This document shows, piece after piece, positions 28,802-36,225 of a stretch of 64,000 nucleotides of DNA. A program made the translations under genes and the position numbers. Origin of the DNA: Psychrobacter immobilis (GTDB taxonomy: Bacteria > Pseudomonadota > Gammaproteobacteria > Pseudomonadales > Moraxellaceae); contig NZ_CAJGZN010000003.1 of assembly GCF_904846235.1 (NCBI RefSeq), positions 124,001-188,000 of the forward strand, written 5' to 3'. The notes beneath the pieces were generated by a model. That model saw only the letters and a list, made by a program, of their open reading frames with translations. It was not told the DNA's origin and did not search any database. Within the stretch, counting starts at the first letter, position 1, and the number at the start of each line of letters is the position of its first letter.

Positions 28802-28902
28802 TAGTAACGTTTTCACCAATGTTACTTAAATAGAGAAACTACCACCTAATATTAGCCTGATTTACTAATAGTTTACACTAATCACATACCGTCACATTTT
28901 AT

Positions 28903-28938
28903 TGCAGGTTTCGCCTATGGTGAAACCTGTTTTTTTTG
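28903..28938 (+). terminator. Terminator after truB
   Basis: Stem CAGGTTTCGCC (28905-28915) with GGTGAAACCTG (28919-28929), one G-T pair, and a 3-nt loop, followed by eight T. It ends the nusA-truB block. Confidence 0.93.
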
Positions 28939-29200
28939 TACTCTAGATTCATCAGATAGGGAATGCTGAGCTAAAAAATAAAATGGATAAATATTATAAA
29001 AATAAAAAATTGCTATAAAGCAAATAATTAAAATAATAGCCAATTAAAAGTAACCAATCAAAAGAAAAAAGTAATGCAGAAAGGACGCATTTGGATAAAA
29101 ATAAAATAGTTCAAAGGAAAACGTATTACTGAATAATAATAAAATTAGCTTATAAAAATATACTGGCTCACAAAACTAATAGATAAGAAAAAGGAAAGTT
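28939..29200. other. A-rich region upstream of the DJ-1/PfpI gene
   Basis: Very A-rich (many AAAATA runs), with no coding frame. The ribosome site AAGGAAAG lies at about 29190-29197. No clear promoter boxes were identified. Confidence 0.4.
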
Positions 29201-29725
29201 ATGAAAACGATCGCTTTTTTACTACATAACCACTTCGAACAAGCAGAGTATGAAGACGTCAATAATCAGTTAAAAGACAAAGGCTACAAGACACTTCTTA
29301 TAACAACAAATGATAAAAAAGAAGTGCAAGCCATGCAGCAAGACGTAGATAAGAGTGATACTTTTACTGCCGATATCTTTGCAGAAGATGCTGACGTTTC
29401 TGAGTATGATGCATTGGTTTTACCAGGCGGTACTGTCAACGCAGATACTATTCGTGGCAACGAAAAGGCTCATCAAATTATCAATGCTATAAATGAAGCA
29501 GGAAAGCCATTAGCTGTTATTTGTCATGCTCCTTGGATTCTCATCAATACAGGTATTGCCAAAGGCAAAACCCTTACCGCTTACCCTACGTTGCAACTAG
29601 ATTTAGAAAATGCTGGAGCAAACTACGTAGATAAGACAGTACAAGTAGATGGCAATCTTATTACCTCGCGTAACCCAGACGATATTCCTAATTTTGTTGA
29701 TGCCATAGATGAAGCATTATCTTAG
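29201..29725 (+). CDS. DJ-1/PfpI family protein
   Basis: A 174-residue class I glutamine amidotransferase-like protein of the YhbO/PfpI type. The nucleophile elbow is AVICHAPWILIN, with C108 and H109, and the opening strand MKTIAFLLHNHFEQAEYED holds the conserved Glu region. PGGTVNADTIRGNEKA is the usual oxyanion-side motif. Members act as stress-induced deglycase/hydratase-like or chaperone proteins; the true activity is debated. It is followed by two small acidic proteins, possibly one stress cluster. Confidence 0.88.
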   Translation: MKTIAFLLHNHFEQAEYEDVNNQLKDKGYKTLLITTNDKKEVQAMQQDVDKSDTFTADIFAEDADVSEYDALVLPGGTVNADTIRGNEKAHQIINAINEAGKPLAVICHAPWILINTGIAKGKTLTAYPTLQLDLENAGANYVDKTVQVDGNLITSRNPDDIPNFVDAIDEALS

Positions 29726-29822
29726 ACTTTCGACTTCTAATTAAACAAGCCTAATTATCTAAGTACTATTAAATTTCAAATTTTTATAATTAACATTTAT
29801 AACCATAACTAAGGAAGATACT

Positions 29823-29984
29823 ATGTCAAACTCTAATCCAAACGATACTAAGCTTGAGCAACAACGTTCTGATTCAGCAGAAGCAGCACTTAAAGGTCAA
29901 ACGGAAGACAATCATAGTGAAAACAGCGAAGCAGCAGCAGAACGTATCGCAGCTAACTTAGAAAACGCGAAAGAAGATAAGTAG
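29823..29984 (+). CDS. Small hydrophilic acidic protein (53 aa)
   Basis: It starts MSNSNPNDTKLEQQRSDS and ends ENAKEDK. No hydrophobic core; rich in Glu, Ala, Asn, Ser and Lys, so probably disordered with helix-forming potential. The site AAGGAAG 6 bases before the ATG is strong, which favours a real gene. It sits 97 bp after the DJ-1/PfpI gene. Function unknown. A hairpin GCCACC/GGTGGC follows at 29994-30016. Confidence 0.65.
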   Translation: MSNSNPNDTKLEQQRSDSAEAALKGQTEDNHSENSEAAAERIAANLENAKEDK

Positions 29985-30097
29985 GTTTTTAATATGCCAC
30001 CTGTAATAGGTGGCATTGATATGTTTATAGTTTGCACGTCTTATGATCGATGAGTGCAACTACAGTTAGTCCACAAAATAATAATTCAGGAGCTAAT

Positions 30098-30274
30098 ATG
30101 AGTAATTCACCGAACAATATGGACGAGCAAGAAAAAGAGATTGAAAAGCTTGCAGAAGAAATCAATCCAAGTGAGCATACCGCCCCAGACAGTCTAGCGG
30201 AAGTGACTACTGCCGCGCCTCTTGAAGATGATGAACTAGGCGGCAATGCGACAGAGTCTGACGTTAACAAGTAG
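30098..30274 (+). CDS. Small hydrophilic acidic protein (58 aa)
   Basis: It starts MSNSPNNMDEQEKEIEKLAEEI and ends SDVNK. Like the preceding small protein it begins MSNS and is strongly acidic, with no hydrophobic core. I chose the ATG at 30098, preceded by CAGGAG at 7 bases, over the alternative frame start at 30050. Function unknown; a hydrophilin-like stress role is only a guess. Confidence 0.65.
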   Translation: MSNSPNNMDEQEKEIEKLAEEINPSEHTAPDSLAEVTTAAPLEDDELGGNATESDVNK

Positions 30275-30352
30275 CCTAGGTAGGCACTTAATAGATAGTT
30301 ATCTATAGAATACTAGCTACTAGAAATTAAATGTCGCTTTACAAGTATTATG

Positions 30353-30383
30353 AAAAACTGCTGCTAGTTCAGCAGTTTTTTGT
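30353..30383 (+). terminator. Terminator after the small acidic genes
   Basis: Stem AAAAACTGCTG (30353-30363) with CAGCAGTTTTT (30370-30380), a 6-nt loop, and T-run. It overlaps the start of an extended -10 element. Confidence 0.9.
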
Positions 30384-30389
30384 TATAAT
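30381..30389 (+). promoter_or_regulatory. Putative extended -10 promoter upstream of rpsO
   Basis: TGTTATAAT, with the TGn extension and a perfect TATAAT, begins on the last T of the terminator. It would give an rpsO leader of about 260 nt. Inference from the motif. Confidence 0.55.
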
Positions 30390-30652
30390 TACCCCCACAT
30401 TTAAATTAGGTTTTGAATGATGTACTGTAGTTAGTCCATTACTTTGATTAAGTAGTGCTATAGCTAAATGCAATGTACGATTCAAAACATATTAAATGGT
30501 TGTTAACTGAGCTTGTCGTACACTAGGTCAACTCTAGTAATGCAGGGTTGTCCTGAATGGCGTACAGGTTATTTTATTTATTATTCTATTGCTTTAATAC
30601 TGACTCAAATTGCAGCCTGTATTTAAAGTTTTTAGCATTGCCGGAGATATTT
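30390..30652 (+). other. rpsO leader region
   Basis: About 260 bp before rpsO. In E. coli S15 represses its own mRNA through a leader pseudoknot; I could not confirm an equivalent fold by eye. The ribosome site is CGGAG just before the ATG at 30653. Confidence 0.4.
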
Positions 30653-30919
30653 ATGCTAACTAATACCGATCGTGAACAAATCATCGCTCAATACCAACGT
30701 GGCGAAAATGACACTGGTTCTCCAGAAGTTCAAGTAGCTTTGTTGAGTGCTCGTATCAATGATTTGCAGAACCATTTTAAAGCACACAAAGCTGACCATC
30801 ATAGCCGTCGCGGTCTTATCCGTATGGTTAACACGCGTCGTAAACTGCTTGATTACTTAAAAGGTAAAGACCTTGGTCGTTACACTACTCTAATCAGCCA
30901 GTTAGGTCTACGTCGTTAA
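30653..30919 (+). CDS. rpsO: 30S ribosomal protein S15
   Basis: Length 88 is near the family's 89. It binds the central domain of 16S rRNA. The motifs [39 protein letters not shown] and [12 protein letters not shown] are typical. I chose the ATG at 30653 (MLTNTDRE), which fits S15, over an upstream in-frame ATG at 30557 that adds 32 unrelated residues. rpsO-pnp is the classical pair. Confidence 0.98.
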   Translation: MLTNTDREQIIAQYQRGENDTGSPEVQVALLSARINDLQNHFKAHKADHHSRRGLIRMVNTRRKLLDYLKGKDLGRYTTLISQLGLRR

Positions 30920-31007
30920 TCTAACGACAATAGTACGAGTGGATGCTGAATTTTTTGCTAAATCGCTTGGAAATTGTTTGTTATTATCGATAAAATAGAT
31001 TTCTCTA

Positions 31008-31042
31008 AAAACGGTGTGGAATAGTTTCACGCCGTTTTTTTA
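31008..31042 (+). terminator. Terminator after rpsO
   Basis: Stem AACGGTGTG (31010-31018) with CACGCCGTT (31028-31036) with one G-T pair, followed by seven T. About 90 bp after the rpsO stop. Confidence 0.9.
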
Positions 31043-31497
31043 TGCTTATTCGTTTTAGATACCGTGCTCAAATAGTAAGAGCTATAGCTCCTTCTATAGA
31101 ATCGTTAAGAGGGATATTGGTATAAACTGTACTAACTAACCAAGTCTCAAATACGGTATTTTCTGACGATAATTGCGCTACTGTGCAATTAATTGGTCAA
31201 TGGCTATAAATCACTGTAAAATAATGCCTTGTGAGTTTGATAGCGCATCTGCTACAGATATGGCGATTATTGATAAGATATTTATTATTTGGCTTGGTAA
31301 TCAGCGCAGATAGCTGATATTTGAAAGTTCAGAAAATAGCCTGTAGGGTTTTTAGCATCGAAGTCTTTTGACTTAATGTCTTTTTGATAGTATTTATAGT
31401 AAAGCCAAAATTGCACGACCGAATATACATAATAGTACGATGTCTAACTCAGACAAATATATGAGATAACCAAGTAACGTTATTGGCATTGGTTGAG
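31043..31497. other. Intergenic stretch between rpsO terminator and pnp leader
   Basis: AT-rich, with no supported gene. It is unusually long for an rpsO-pnp gap. It may hold a pnp promoter or a small RNA, but I see no clear boundary for either. Confidence 0.35.
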
Positions 31498-31593
31498 ATG
31501 CTTTCTGATAGAAAGCATGTCAACTGATAGCTACATACACAGAATTTTAATGACAGATATCAGCTTTTTTTAACGCTGATATCAGTTTTGTCA
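31498..31593 (+). promoter_or_regulatory. pnp leader with two hairpins
   Basis: Hairpin 1: ATGCTTTC (31498-31505) with GAAAGCAT (31511-31518), 5-nt loop. Hairpin 2: GATATCAGC (31556-31564) with GCTGATATC (31575-31583), perfect 9 bp, and an outer TGACA/TGTCA (31551-31555 with 31589-31593). In E. coli, RNase III cuts a leader stem and PNPase then represses its own synthesis. A similar control is plausible here. Confidence 0.6.
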
Positions 31594-31613
31594 GTCAACA
31601 TTAGGAAGATTAT

Positions 31614-33716
31614 ATGACAATGTTCAACACCATTAAGCGTGAATTTCAATATGGCAACCAGCAGGTTGTTATCGAGACAGGCCGTATTGCCCGTCAAGCA
31701 AACTCTATTTTAGTACACATGGGCGGCGTAACAGTATTAGTTGCAGCAGTCGTAAAATCAGAAGCTAAAGAAGGTCAAAACTTCTTTCCGCTAACGGTCA
31801 ATTATCAAGAAAAAATGTATGCAGCGGGTAAAATCCCAGGTGCTTACGGCAAACGTGAAGGTCGTGCGAGCGAATTTGAAACCTTAACTTCACGCTTGAT
31901 TGACCGTCCGATTCGTCCACTATTCCCAGAAGGCTACGTAAACGAAATCCAAATCACCGCTACAGTTGTATCATCAGATAAAACTCAGTCTGCAGATATC
32001 GCTGCACTAATCGGTGCTTCAGCAGCATTGGCTATTTCTGATGCACCATTTAATGGTCCTGTTGCTGCCGCTCGTGTTGGTTTCATTAACGGCGAATACG
32101 TTCTAAACCCAACGTCTGAGCAGCTTGAAACCAGTGATCTAGATTTGGTTGTAGCTGGTACTAAGTCTGCGGTATTGATGGTTGAATCTGAAGCGGCAGA
32201 GCTGTCAGAAGACCAAATGCTAGGTGCAGTATTGTACGGCCATCAGCAACAACAAATCGTTATTGATAATATCGCGTCAATGGCTGAAGAAATTGGTACT
32301 GCTAAGCAGCAATATTCTGCTCCTGAGCGTGACCAAGCACTTACCAGCAGCATGAAAGAGCAGTTCGGCGAGCAAGTTGCTGACGCTTATACCATTACTG
32401 ATAAGCAAGCACGTTACACGAAGCTTGATGAAATTAAGCAGTCAATTATTGATGCACTTGCTGGTGATGCTGAGTCAGAAACTTATGCTGATACCGTATC
32501 TGAGCTTAAAGAAATCTATAACGACCTTAAATATCGTACTGTTCGTGACAACATCTTGTCAGGTAAGCCGCGTATCGATGGTCGTGACCCTGAGACAGTT
32601 CGTGCGCTTGACGTACAAGTTGGTGTATTGCCATATACGCATGGTTCAGCATTGTTCACACGTGGCGAGACGCAGGCATTGGTTACTACCACACTTGGTA
32701 ACAGCCGTGACGTCAACATGATTGACTCACTAGGTGGCACGATTCGTGACCATTTCATGCTGCATTATAACTTCCCGCATTTCTCAGTTGGTGAAACGGG
32801 CCGTGAAGGTATTCCAAAACGTCGTGAAATCGGTCATGGTCGTCTAGCACGCCGCGGTGTACAAGCAATGTTGCCAGATAGTGAGCGTTTCCCATATGTG
32901 ATTCGTGTGGTATCAGAAATCACTGAATCTAACGGTTCATCTTCTATGGCTTCTGTTTGTGGCGCAAGCTTGGCATTGATGGACGCAGGCGTACCATTAA
33001 AAGCACCAGTTGCTGGTATCGCGATGGGTCTGGTTAAAGAAGGCGATCGTTTTGCTGTATTGTCAGACATCTTGGGTGATGAAGATCATCTAGGTGATAT
33101 GGACTTTAAAGTGGCTGGTTCTAAAAATGGTATCACTGCACTTCAGATGGATATCAAAATCGAAGGTATTACACCTGACATCATGGAGCAAGCGCTTAAA
33201 CAAGCTCATGCAGGTCGTATCCATATCCTAGAAGCAATGAACCAAGTATTGCCTGAGAGCCGTACTGAAATCAATGCTCATGCACCAAACTATGCGGTTA
33301 TCGAAATCAACCCAGACAAGATTCGTGACGTTATCGGTAAAGGCGGCGCAACTATCCGTCAGCTAACGGAAGAAACTGGCGCGGTTATCGATATCGATGA
33401 TGCTGGTACTATCCGTATCTTTGGTGAAAACAAAGCAGCGACCAAGGCAGCTATCGGTAAAATCGAAGCACTAACTGCTGAAGTTGAAGTTGGTAAAACT
33501 TATGAAGGTACCGTTGCGCGTATCGTCGACTTCGGTGCATTTGTAAATGTCTTGCCAAACACGGATGGCCTAGTACATATTTCACAAATCGCAGAAGAGC
33601 GCGTAGAGAATGTATCAGACTACCTAAAAGAAGGTCAGGTCGTTAAAGTACTCGTACAAGACGTTGACAACCGTGGTCGTATCAAACTAACTATGAAAGG
33701 TGTTGAGCAGAACTAA
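31614..33716 (+). CDS. pnp: Polynucleotide phosphorylase
   Basis: A 3'-5' phosphorolytic exoribonuclease of the RNA degradosome. Two RNase PH-like domains (about 1-140 and 310-540; second core [20 protein letters not shown]), a KH domain near residues 553-612 ([18 protein letters not shown]) and an S1 domain near 620-690 ([19 protein letters not shown]). Length 700 is normal. AGGAAG precedes the ATG at 31614. A leader with strong hairpins lies upstream. Confidence 0.98.
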   Translation: MTMFNTIKREFQYGNQQVVIETGRIARQANSILVHMGGVTVLVAAVVKSEAKEGQNFFPLTVNYQEKMYAAGKIPGAYGKREGRASEFETLTSRLIDRPIRPLFPEGYVNEIQITATVVSSDKTQSADIAALIGASAALAISDAPFNGPVAAARVGFINGEYVLNPTSEQLETSDLDLVVAGTKSAVLMVESEAAELSEDQMLGAVLYGHQQQQIVIDNIASMAEEIGTAKQQYSAPERDQALTSSMKEQFGEQVADAYTITDKQARYTKLDEIKQSIIDALAGDAESETYADTVSELKEIYNDLKYRTVRDNILSGKPRIDGRDPETVRALDVQVGVLPYTHGSALFTRGETQALVTTTLGNSRDVNMIDSLGGTIRDHFMLHYNFPHFSVGETGREGIPKRREIGHGRLARRGVQAMLPDSERFPYVIRVVSEITESNGSSSMASVCGASLALMDAGVPLKAPVAGIAMGLVKEGDRFAVLSDILGDEDHLGDMDFKVAGSKNGITALQMDIKIEGITPDIMEQALKQAHAGRIHILEAMNQVLPESRTEINAHAPNYAVIEINPDKIRDVIGKGGATIRQLTEETGAVIDIDDAGTIRIFGENKAATKAAIGKIEALTAEVEVGKTYEGTVARIVDFGAFVNVLPNTDGLVHISQIAEERVENVSDYLKEGQVVKVLVQDVDNRGRIKLTMKGVEQN

Positions 33717-33745
33717 TACTCAATATCTGATGTGGTTTAAGTAAT

Positions 33746-33795
33746 AAAAAACCGCTTTGAAATGCTCGTTATGAGTATTCAAGGCGGTTTTTTTA
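33746..33795. terminator. Bidirectional terminator, pnp / macro-domain gene
   Basis: Stem ACCGCTTTGAA (33751-33761) with TTCAAGGCGGT (33779-33788, one G-T), flanked by A-run and T-run, and an inner hairpin. Convergent genes on both sides. Confidence 0.9.
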
Positions 33796-33835
33796 TGTGT
33801 CCAAAAAGATGATGACTGGCTAGCTAAAAGGCCAT

Positions 33836-34399
33836 TTATAACTCAATGCTTTTAGGCAGGTGTATATCGATACGAAGTTTTGGTAGGTCTTGTAAGTACT
33901 CAGTTAGTAATGGCAAAGTATCAGCATGCCAGTCTAAAGGCAGGGTATCTACTGTAGTGCTTTCATTGGATACGATATCACGTGGTCTGCCTGAGATAAG
34001 TGGCCGCGCAAGCAATGCAACTCTGCGTATGCCTTGGTAACGTATAAGCGGCATTATTTGCTGTTGTAAATCAGTCAAGGCAGCAGTCAGCCAACGTGTG
34101 CGCGCTGGATGATAAGGATGGTTTGATATCACAAGGTTGGCAATATAGTTTGGCTGGTTACCGTTACTACTGATACCAAGGCCGACCTGCTCACGTGTAC
34201 GCTTATTAATTAAGCAGCTACCAACATTCAGACTACCATCGCGGCACGCACGATGATAGCGACTATAATTATCAGGAAATAGAGTTTTTGCTCGTGTGAG
34301 TACAGGATCTAAAACGACACCAGCATTGTTGACAGGTAAAACAAGCAACTGTGCATTGCTATTTAAAATAGAGGCATGTGTGAATTGCAAAATCGCCAT
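33836..34399 (-). CDS. Macro-domain-like protein
   Basis: A 187-residue protein whose first two thirds follow the macro-domain order: FTHASILNSNAQLLVLPVNNAGVVLDP (strand, Asn-Asn-Gly loop), LFPDNYSRYHRACRDGSLNVGSCLI, YIANLVISNHP, a helix with ARTRWLTAALTDLQQQI, and a final strand VALLARPL. The usual GxGxGGLxW phosphate loop is missing. Members bind or hydrolyse ADP-ribose; DarG-like antitoxins share the motif order. I chose the ATG at 34399, preceded by AGAGG. It sits 34 bp after the coiled-coil gene. Confidence 0.65.
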   Translation of the reverse strand: MAILQFTHASILNSNAQLLVLPVNNAGVVLDPVLTRAKTLFPDNYSRYHRACRDGSLNVGSCLINKRTREQVGLGISSNGNQPNYIANLVISNHPYHPARTRWLTAALTDLQQQIMPLIRYQGIRRVALLARPLISGRPRDIVSNESTTVDTLPLDWHADTLPLLTEYLQDLPKLRIDIHLPKSIEL

Positions 34400-34433
34400 C
34401 GTAAGCCTCTTTATAACCAAATCAAGTATACGG

Positions 34434-34982
34434 TTATTGAACCGTCGCTTTATTAGAGTCGTTTGCTTCTAACTGAGCAATTTGTTGTTCAAGTAGTGCA
34501 ATTTGTTCGGCCTTCATATCAGTCAATTGCTTATTCATAGCCACTTGTTCAGCGGCTAACTTTTCTTGTTCGGCCAGTCGCTGACGCTCATCTTCTAAAC
34601 GATCAATCTCTTCTTTCGCCAAGCTATCATTTTCTGGTAGAGGCGCATCTAATATAGCAGTAGGATTTGGTATCGCGTTATTGTCATTATTGGCTGCTTC
34701 AGAGTTTTCATCCATGAGTACACCATCGTTAATGACAGAGTTATCTGCTACTTCCGAAGTGCTGTCTGTGACTAATTCTGTCTGCGTTTGCTCAGTTGCT
34801 AGTGCTGAAGTAGCGTTATCTATAGGGAGTGTGGACTGAGTGCCAGACCTTTCTACGATAAGGTAGACAATGACGATAAGTAGCAATACTGAGATAAGTA
34901 TTGCAAAAATTTTCTGACGTGATGTAGTCTGTTTTTTCTTAGAAGTGTGGGTTGATGAAGGCCGGATGTTGTCTGGTTTCAT
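34434..34982 (-). CDS. Membrane-anchored coiled-coil protein
   Basis: 182 residues, not recognised. A basic N-terminus (Lys-rich, residues 1-25), one membrane helix (about 26-44, IFAILISVLLLIVIVYLIV), an acidic low-complexity linker, then a coiled coil rich in Glu, Gln, Leu and Ala (about 115-175). Probably a single-pass inner-membrane protein with its C-terminus in the periplasm. It is directly upstream of the macro-domain gene on the same strand. Confidence 0.65.
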   Translation of the reverse strand: MKPDNIRPSSTHTSKKKQTTSRQKIFAILISVLLLIVIVYLIVERSGTQSTLPIDNATSALATEQTQTELVTDSTSEVADNSVINDGVLMDENSEAANNDNNAIPNPTAILDAPLPENDSLAKEEIDRLEDERQRLAEQEKLAAEQVAMNKQLTDMKAEQIALLEQQIAQLEANDSNKATVQ

Positions 34983-35030
34983 ATTGTGATCGATTCAAGT
35001 CAAGAATATAAGTAGCCATACTATAGCAAA

Positions 35031-35068
35031 CTCAAAATAAAAAGCCTATCTATTGATAGATAGGCTTA
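35031..35068 (-). terminator. Terminator for the prlC-yheV transcript (minus strand)
   Basis: Perfect 11-bp stem AAGCCTATCTA (35042-35052) with TAGATAGGCTT (35057-35067), 4-nt loop. On the minus strand it is followed by TTTTTATTTT, so it ends transcription coming from yheV. The IS element now separates it from yheV. Confidence 0.85.
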
Positions 35069-35119
35069 ATAGTCCATTAAATAATAAAGTATTTAATCTG
35101 TTTTTAGTTGTGAAAACTA

Positions 35120-35960
35120 GGGCGTGTCTTCAATTGGATAAGCCCTAAATAATAGTTACAATACCGCATCTATTGAGTCGATGCGAGAAATACAAGTTAT
35201 GGCAAGAAAAGCATTAACAGATACGCTTTGGGATCAATTGCAATCGACGATGATAAAGTACGGCTGCTATCAAACTCAAAACAGCCGAGAGATCATGGAA
35301 GCCATACTGTGGAAACTACGCACAGGGGCGCCTTGGCGTGACATACCTGAAGAATTATGTTCGTGGAAAACAGCCTATAGTCGTTTCAACCGCTGGTCGA
35401 AAACTGGCTTATGGGCGGATTTTTTTTTGGCTTTTGAGCAGAAGTTGATACGGAATGGGTATTCACAGACGGAAGCTATGTTCGCTGTCATCAGCATGCA
35501 AGTGGAGCTCGGCGTGGTGAAGATCGAGCAATTGGACAAAGCCGTGGCGGAGCAACTACAAAGATACACCTATCCTGTGATGCCGATGGATATCCGCTCC
35601 ATTTTAAAATCACTGGGGGTGACGTCCACGACAGTCAAATTGCAGGTGAATTGATTGAGATGATTGGACAGGCAGATTACTTTATCGCTGATAAAGGCTA
35701 TGACTCAGAGTGTATCAGAGACAAAGCTCGCAGCCATAATATGATACCTGTCGTTCCTAAAAGGAAGAATGCCAAACAGCCTAATCCAGAGTTTGATAGC
35801 TATTTGTACAAGCTGCGTCATCTTGTTGAAAATATGTTTGCAAGGCTTAAACATTTTCGTAGTATCGCCACTCGCTATGAGAAGTTAGCGCGTAATTTTA
35901 AGTCAATGCTTTATCTGGCGTGTACTATCGTTCATTGTAAGATGAATTGAAGACACGCCC
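35120..35960 (+). mobile_element. IS5-family insertion sequence (IS427-like)
   Basis: An 841-bp element with perfect 16-bp inverted repeats: GGGCGTGTCTTCAATT at 35120-35135 and its complement at 35945-35960. It is flanked by a direct TA (35118-35119 and 35961-35962), a short target duplication typical of this group. It carries a DDE transposase in two frames. Inserted between yheV and its terminator, 7 bp from the yheV stop codon. Confidence 0.93.
35199..35950 (+). pseudogene. IS5-family transposase, split by a frameshift
   Basis: The first frame (from MARKALTDTLWDQ) gives the N-terminal helix-turn-helix part and continues to 35654 as non-family sequence. The family sequence resumes in the -1 frame at about 35438 (EVDTEWVFTDGSYVRCHQHASGA) and continues to 35950, with the DDE residues in TDGS, GDVHDS and RHLVENMFARLKHFR. 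The change falls near GAGCAGAAG at 35436-35444. It may be a one-base deletion or a programmed -1 shift, as some IS427 elements use. No classic slippery heptamer is at the site, so inactivation is more likely. Confidence 0.75.
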
Positions 35961-35967
35961 TAAATAA

Positions 35968-36225
35968 CTAAGGCTTAAATTTTACCGTGCCGCTAGTGCC
36001 AGTTGCCATCGCATCACGTGCCATCTGATCTTCTAAATGGTTCTTTGCGCTAATGGCATCAGGATCGGGGCGGTGCTCTGTGTGTCCGCACTGAGTACAT
36101 TCAATATACTCATCTGGGGCAGGAATCACGATATTGACTTGCACCACAGCGTCCATCTCCTGACATTTCGGACAACGTACCCCTGCTAAAAATCGGCGCT
36201 TAGGGCTAGATGATTGATAACGCAT
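35968..36225 (-). CDS. yheV: YheV-family zinc ribbon protein
   Basis: 85 residues. The pattern RRFLAGVRCPKCQEMDAVVQ...YIECTQCGHTEHR has two CxxC pairs, as in E. coli YheV (DUF2387), a small zinc ribbon of unknown role. The ATG abuts the prlC stop codon with no gap, so it is coupled to prlC. The IS element ends 7 bp after its stop. Confidence 0.88.
   Translation of the reverse strand: MRYQSSSPKRRFLAGVRCPKCQEMDAVVQVNIVIPAPDEYIECTQCGHTEHRPDPDAISAKNHLEDQMARDAMATGTSGTVKFKP

Noticed and set aside
33836..34399. DarG antitoxin of a DarTG toxin-antitoxin pair
   Set aside because: No DarT-like toxin is adjacent and the macro phosphate loop is not standard, so only a macro-like fold is claimed.
35420..35428. 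Run of nine T as a slippery site for the transposase
   Set aside because: A shift at this run reaches a stop codon within a few codons in either direction (TGA at 35435-35437 in the -1 frame).
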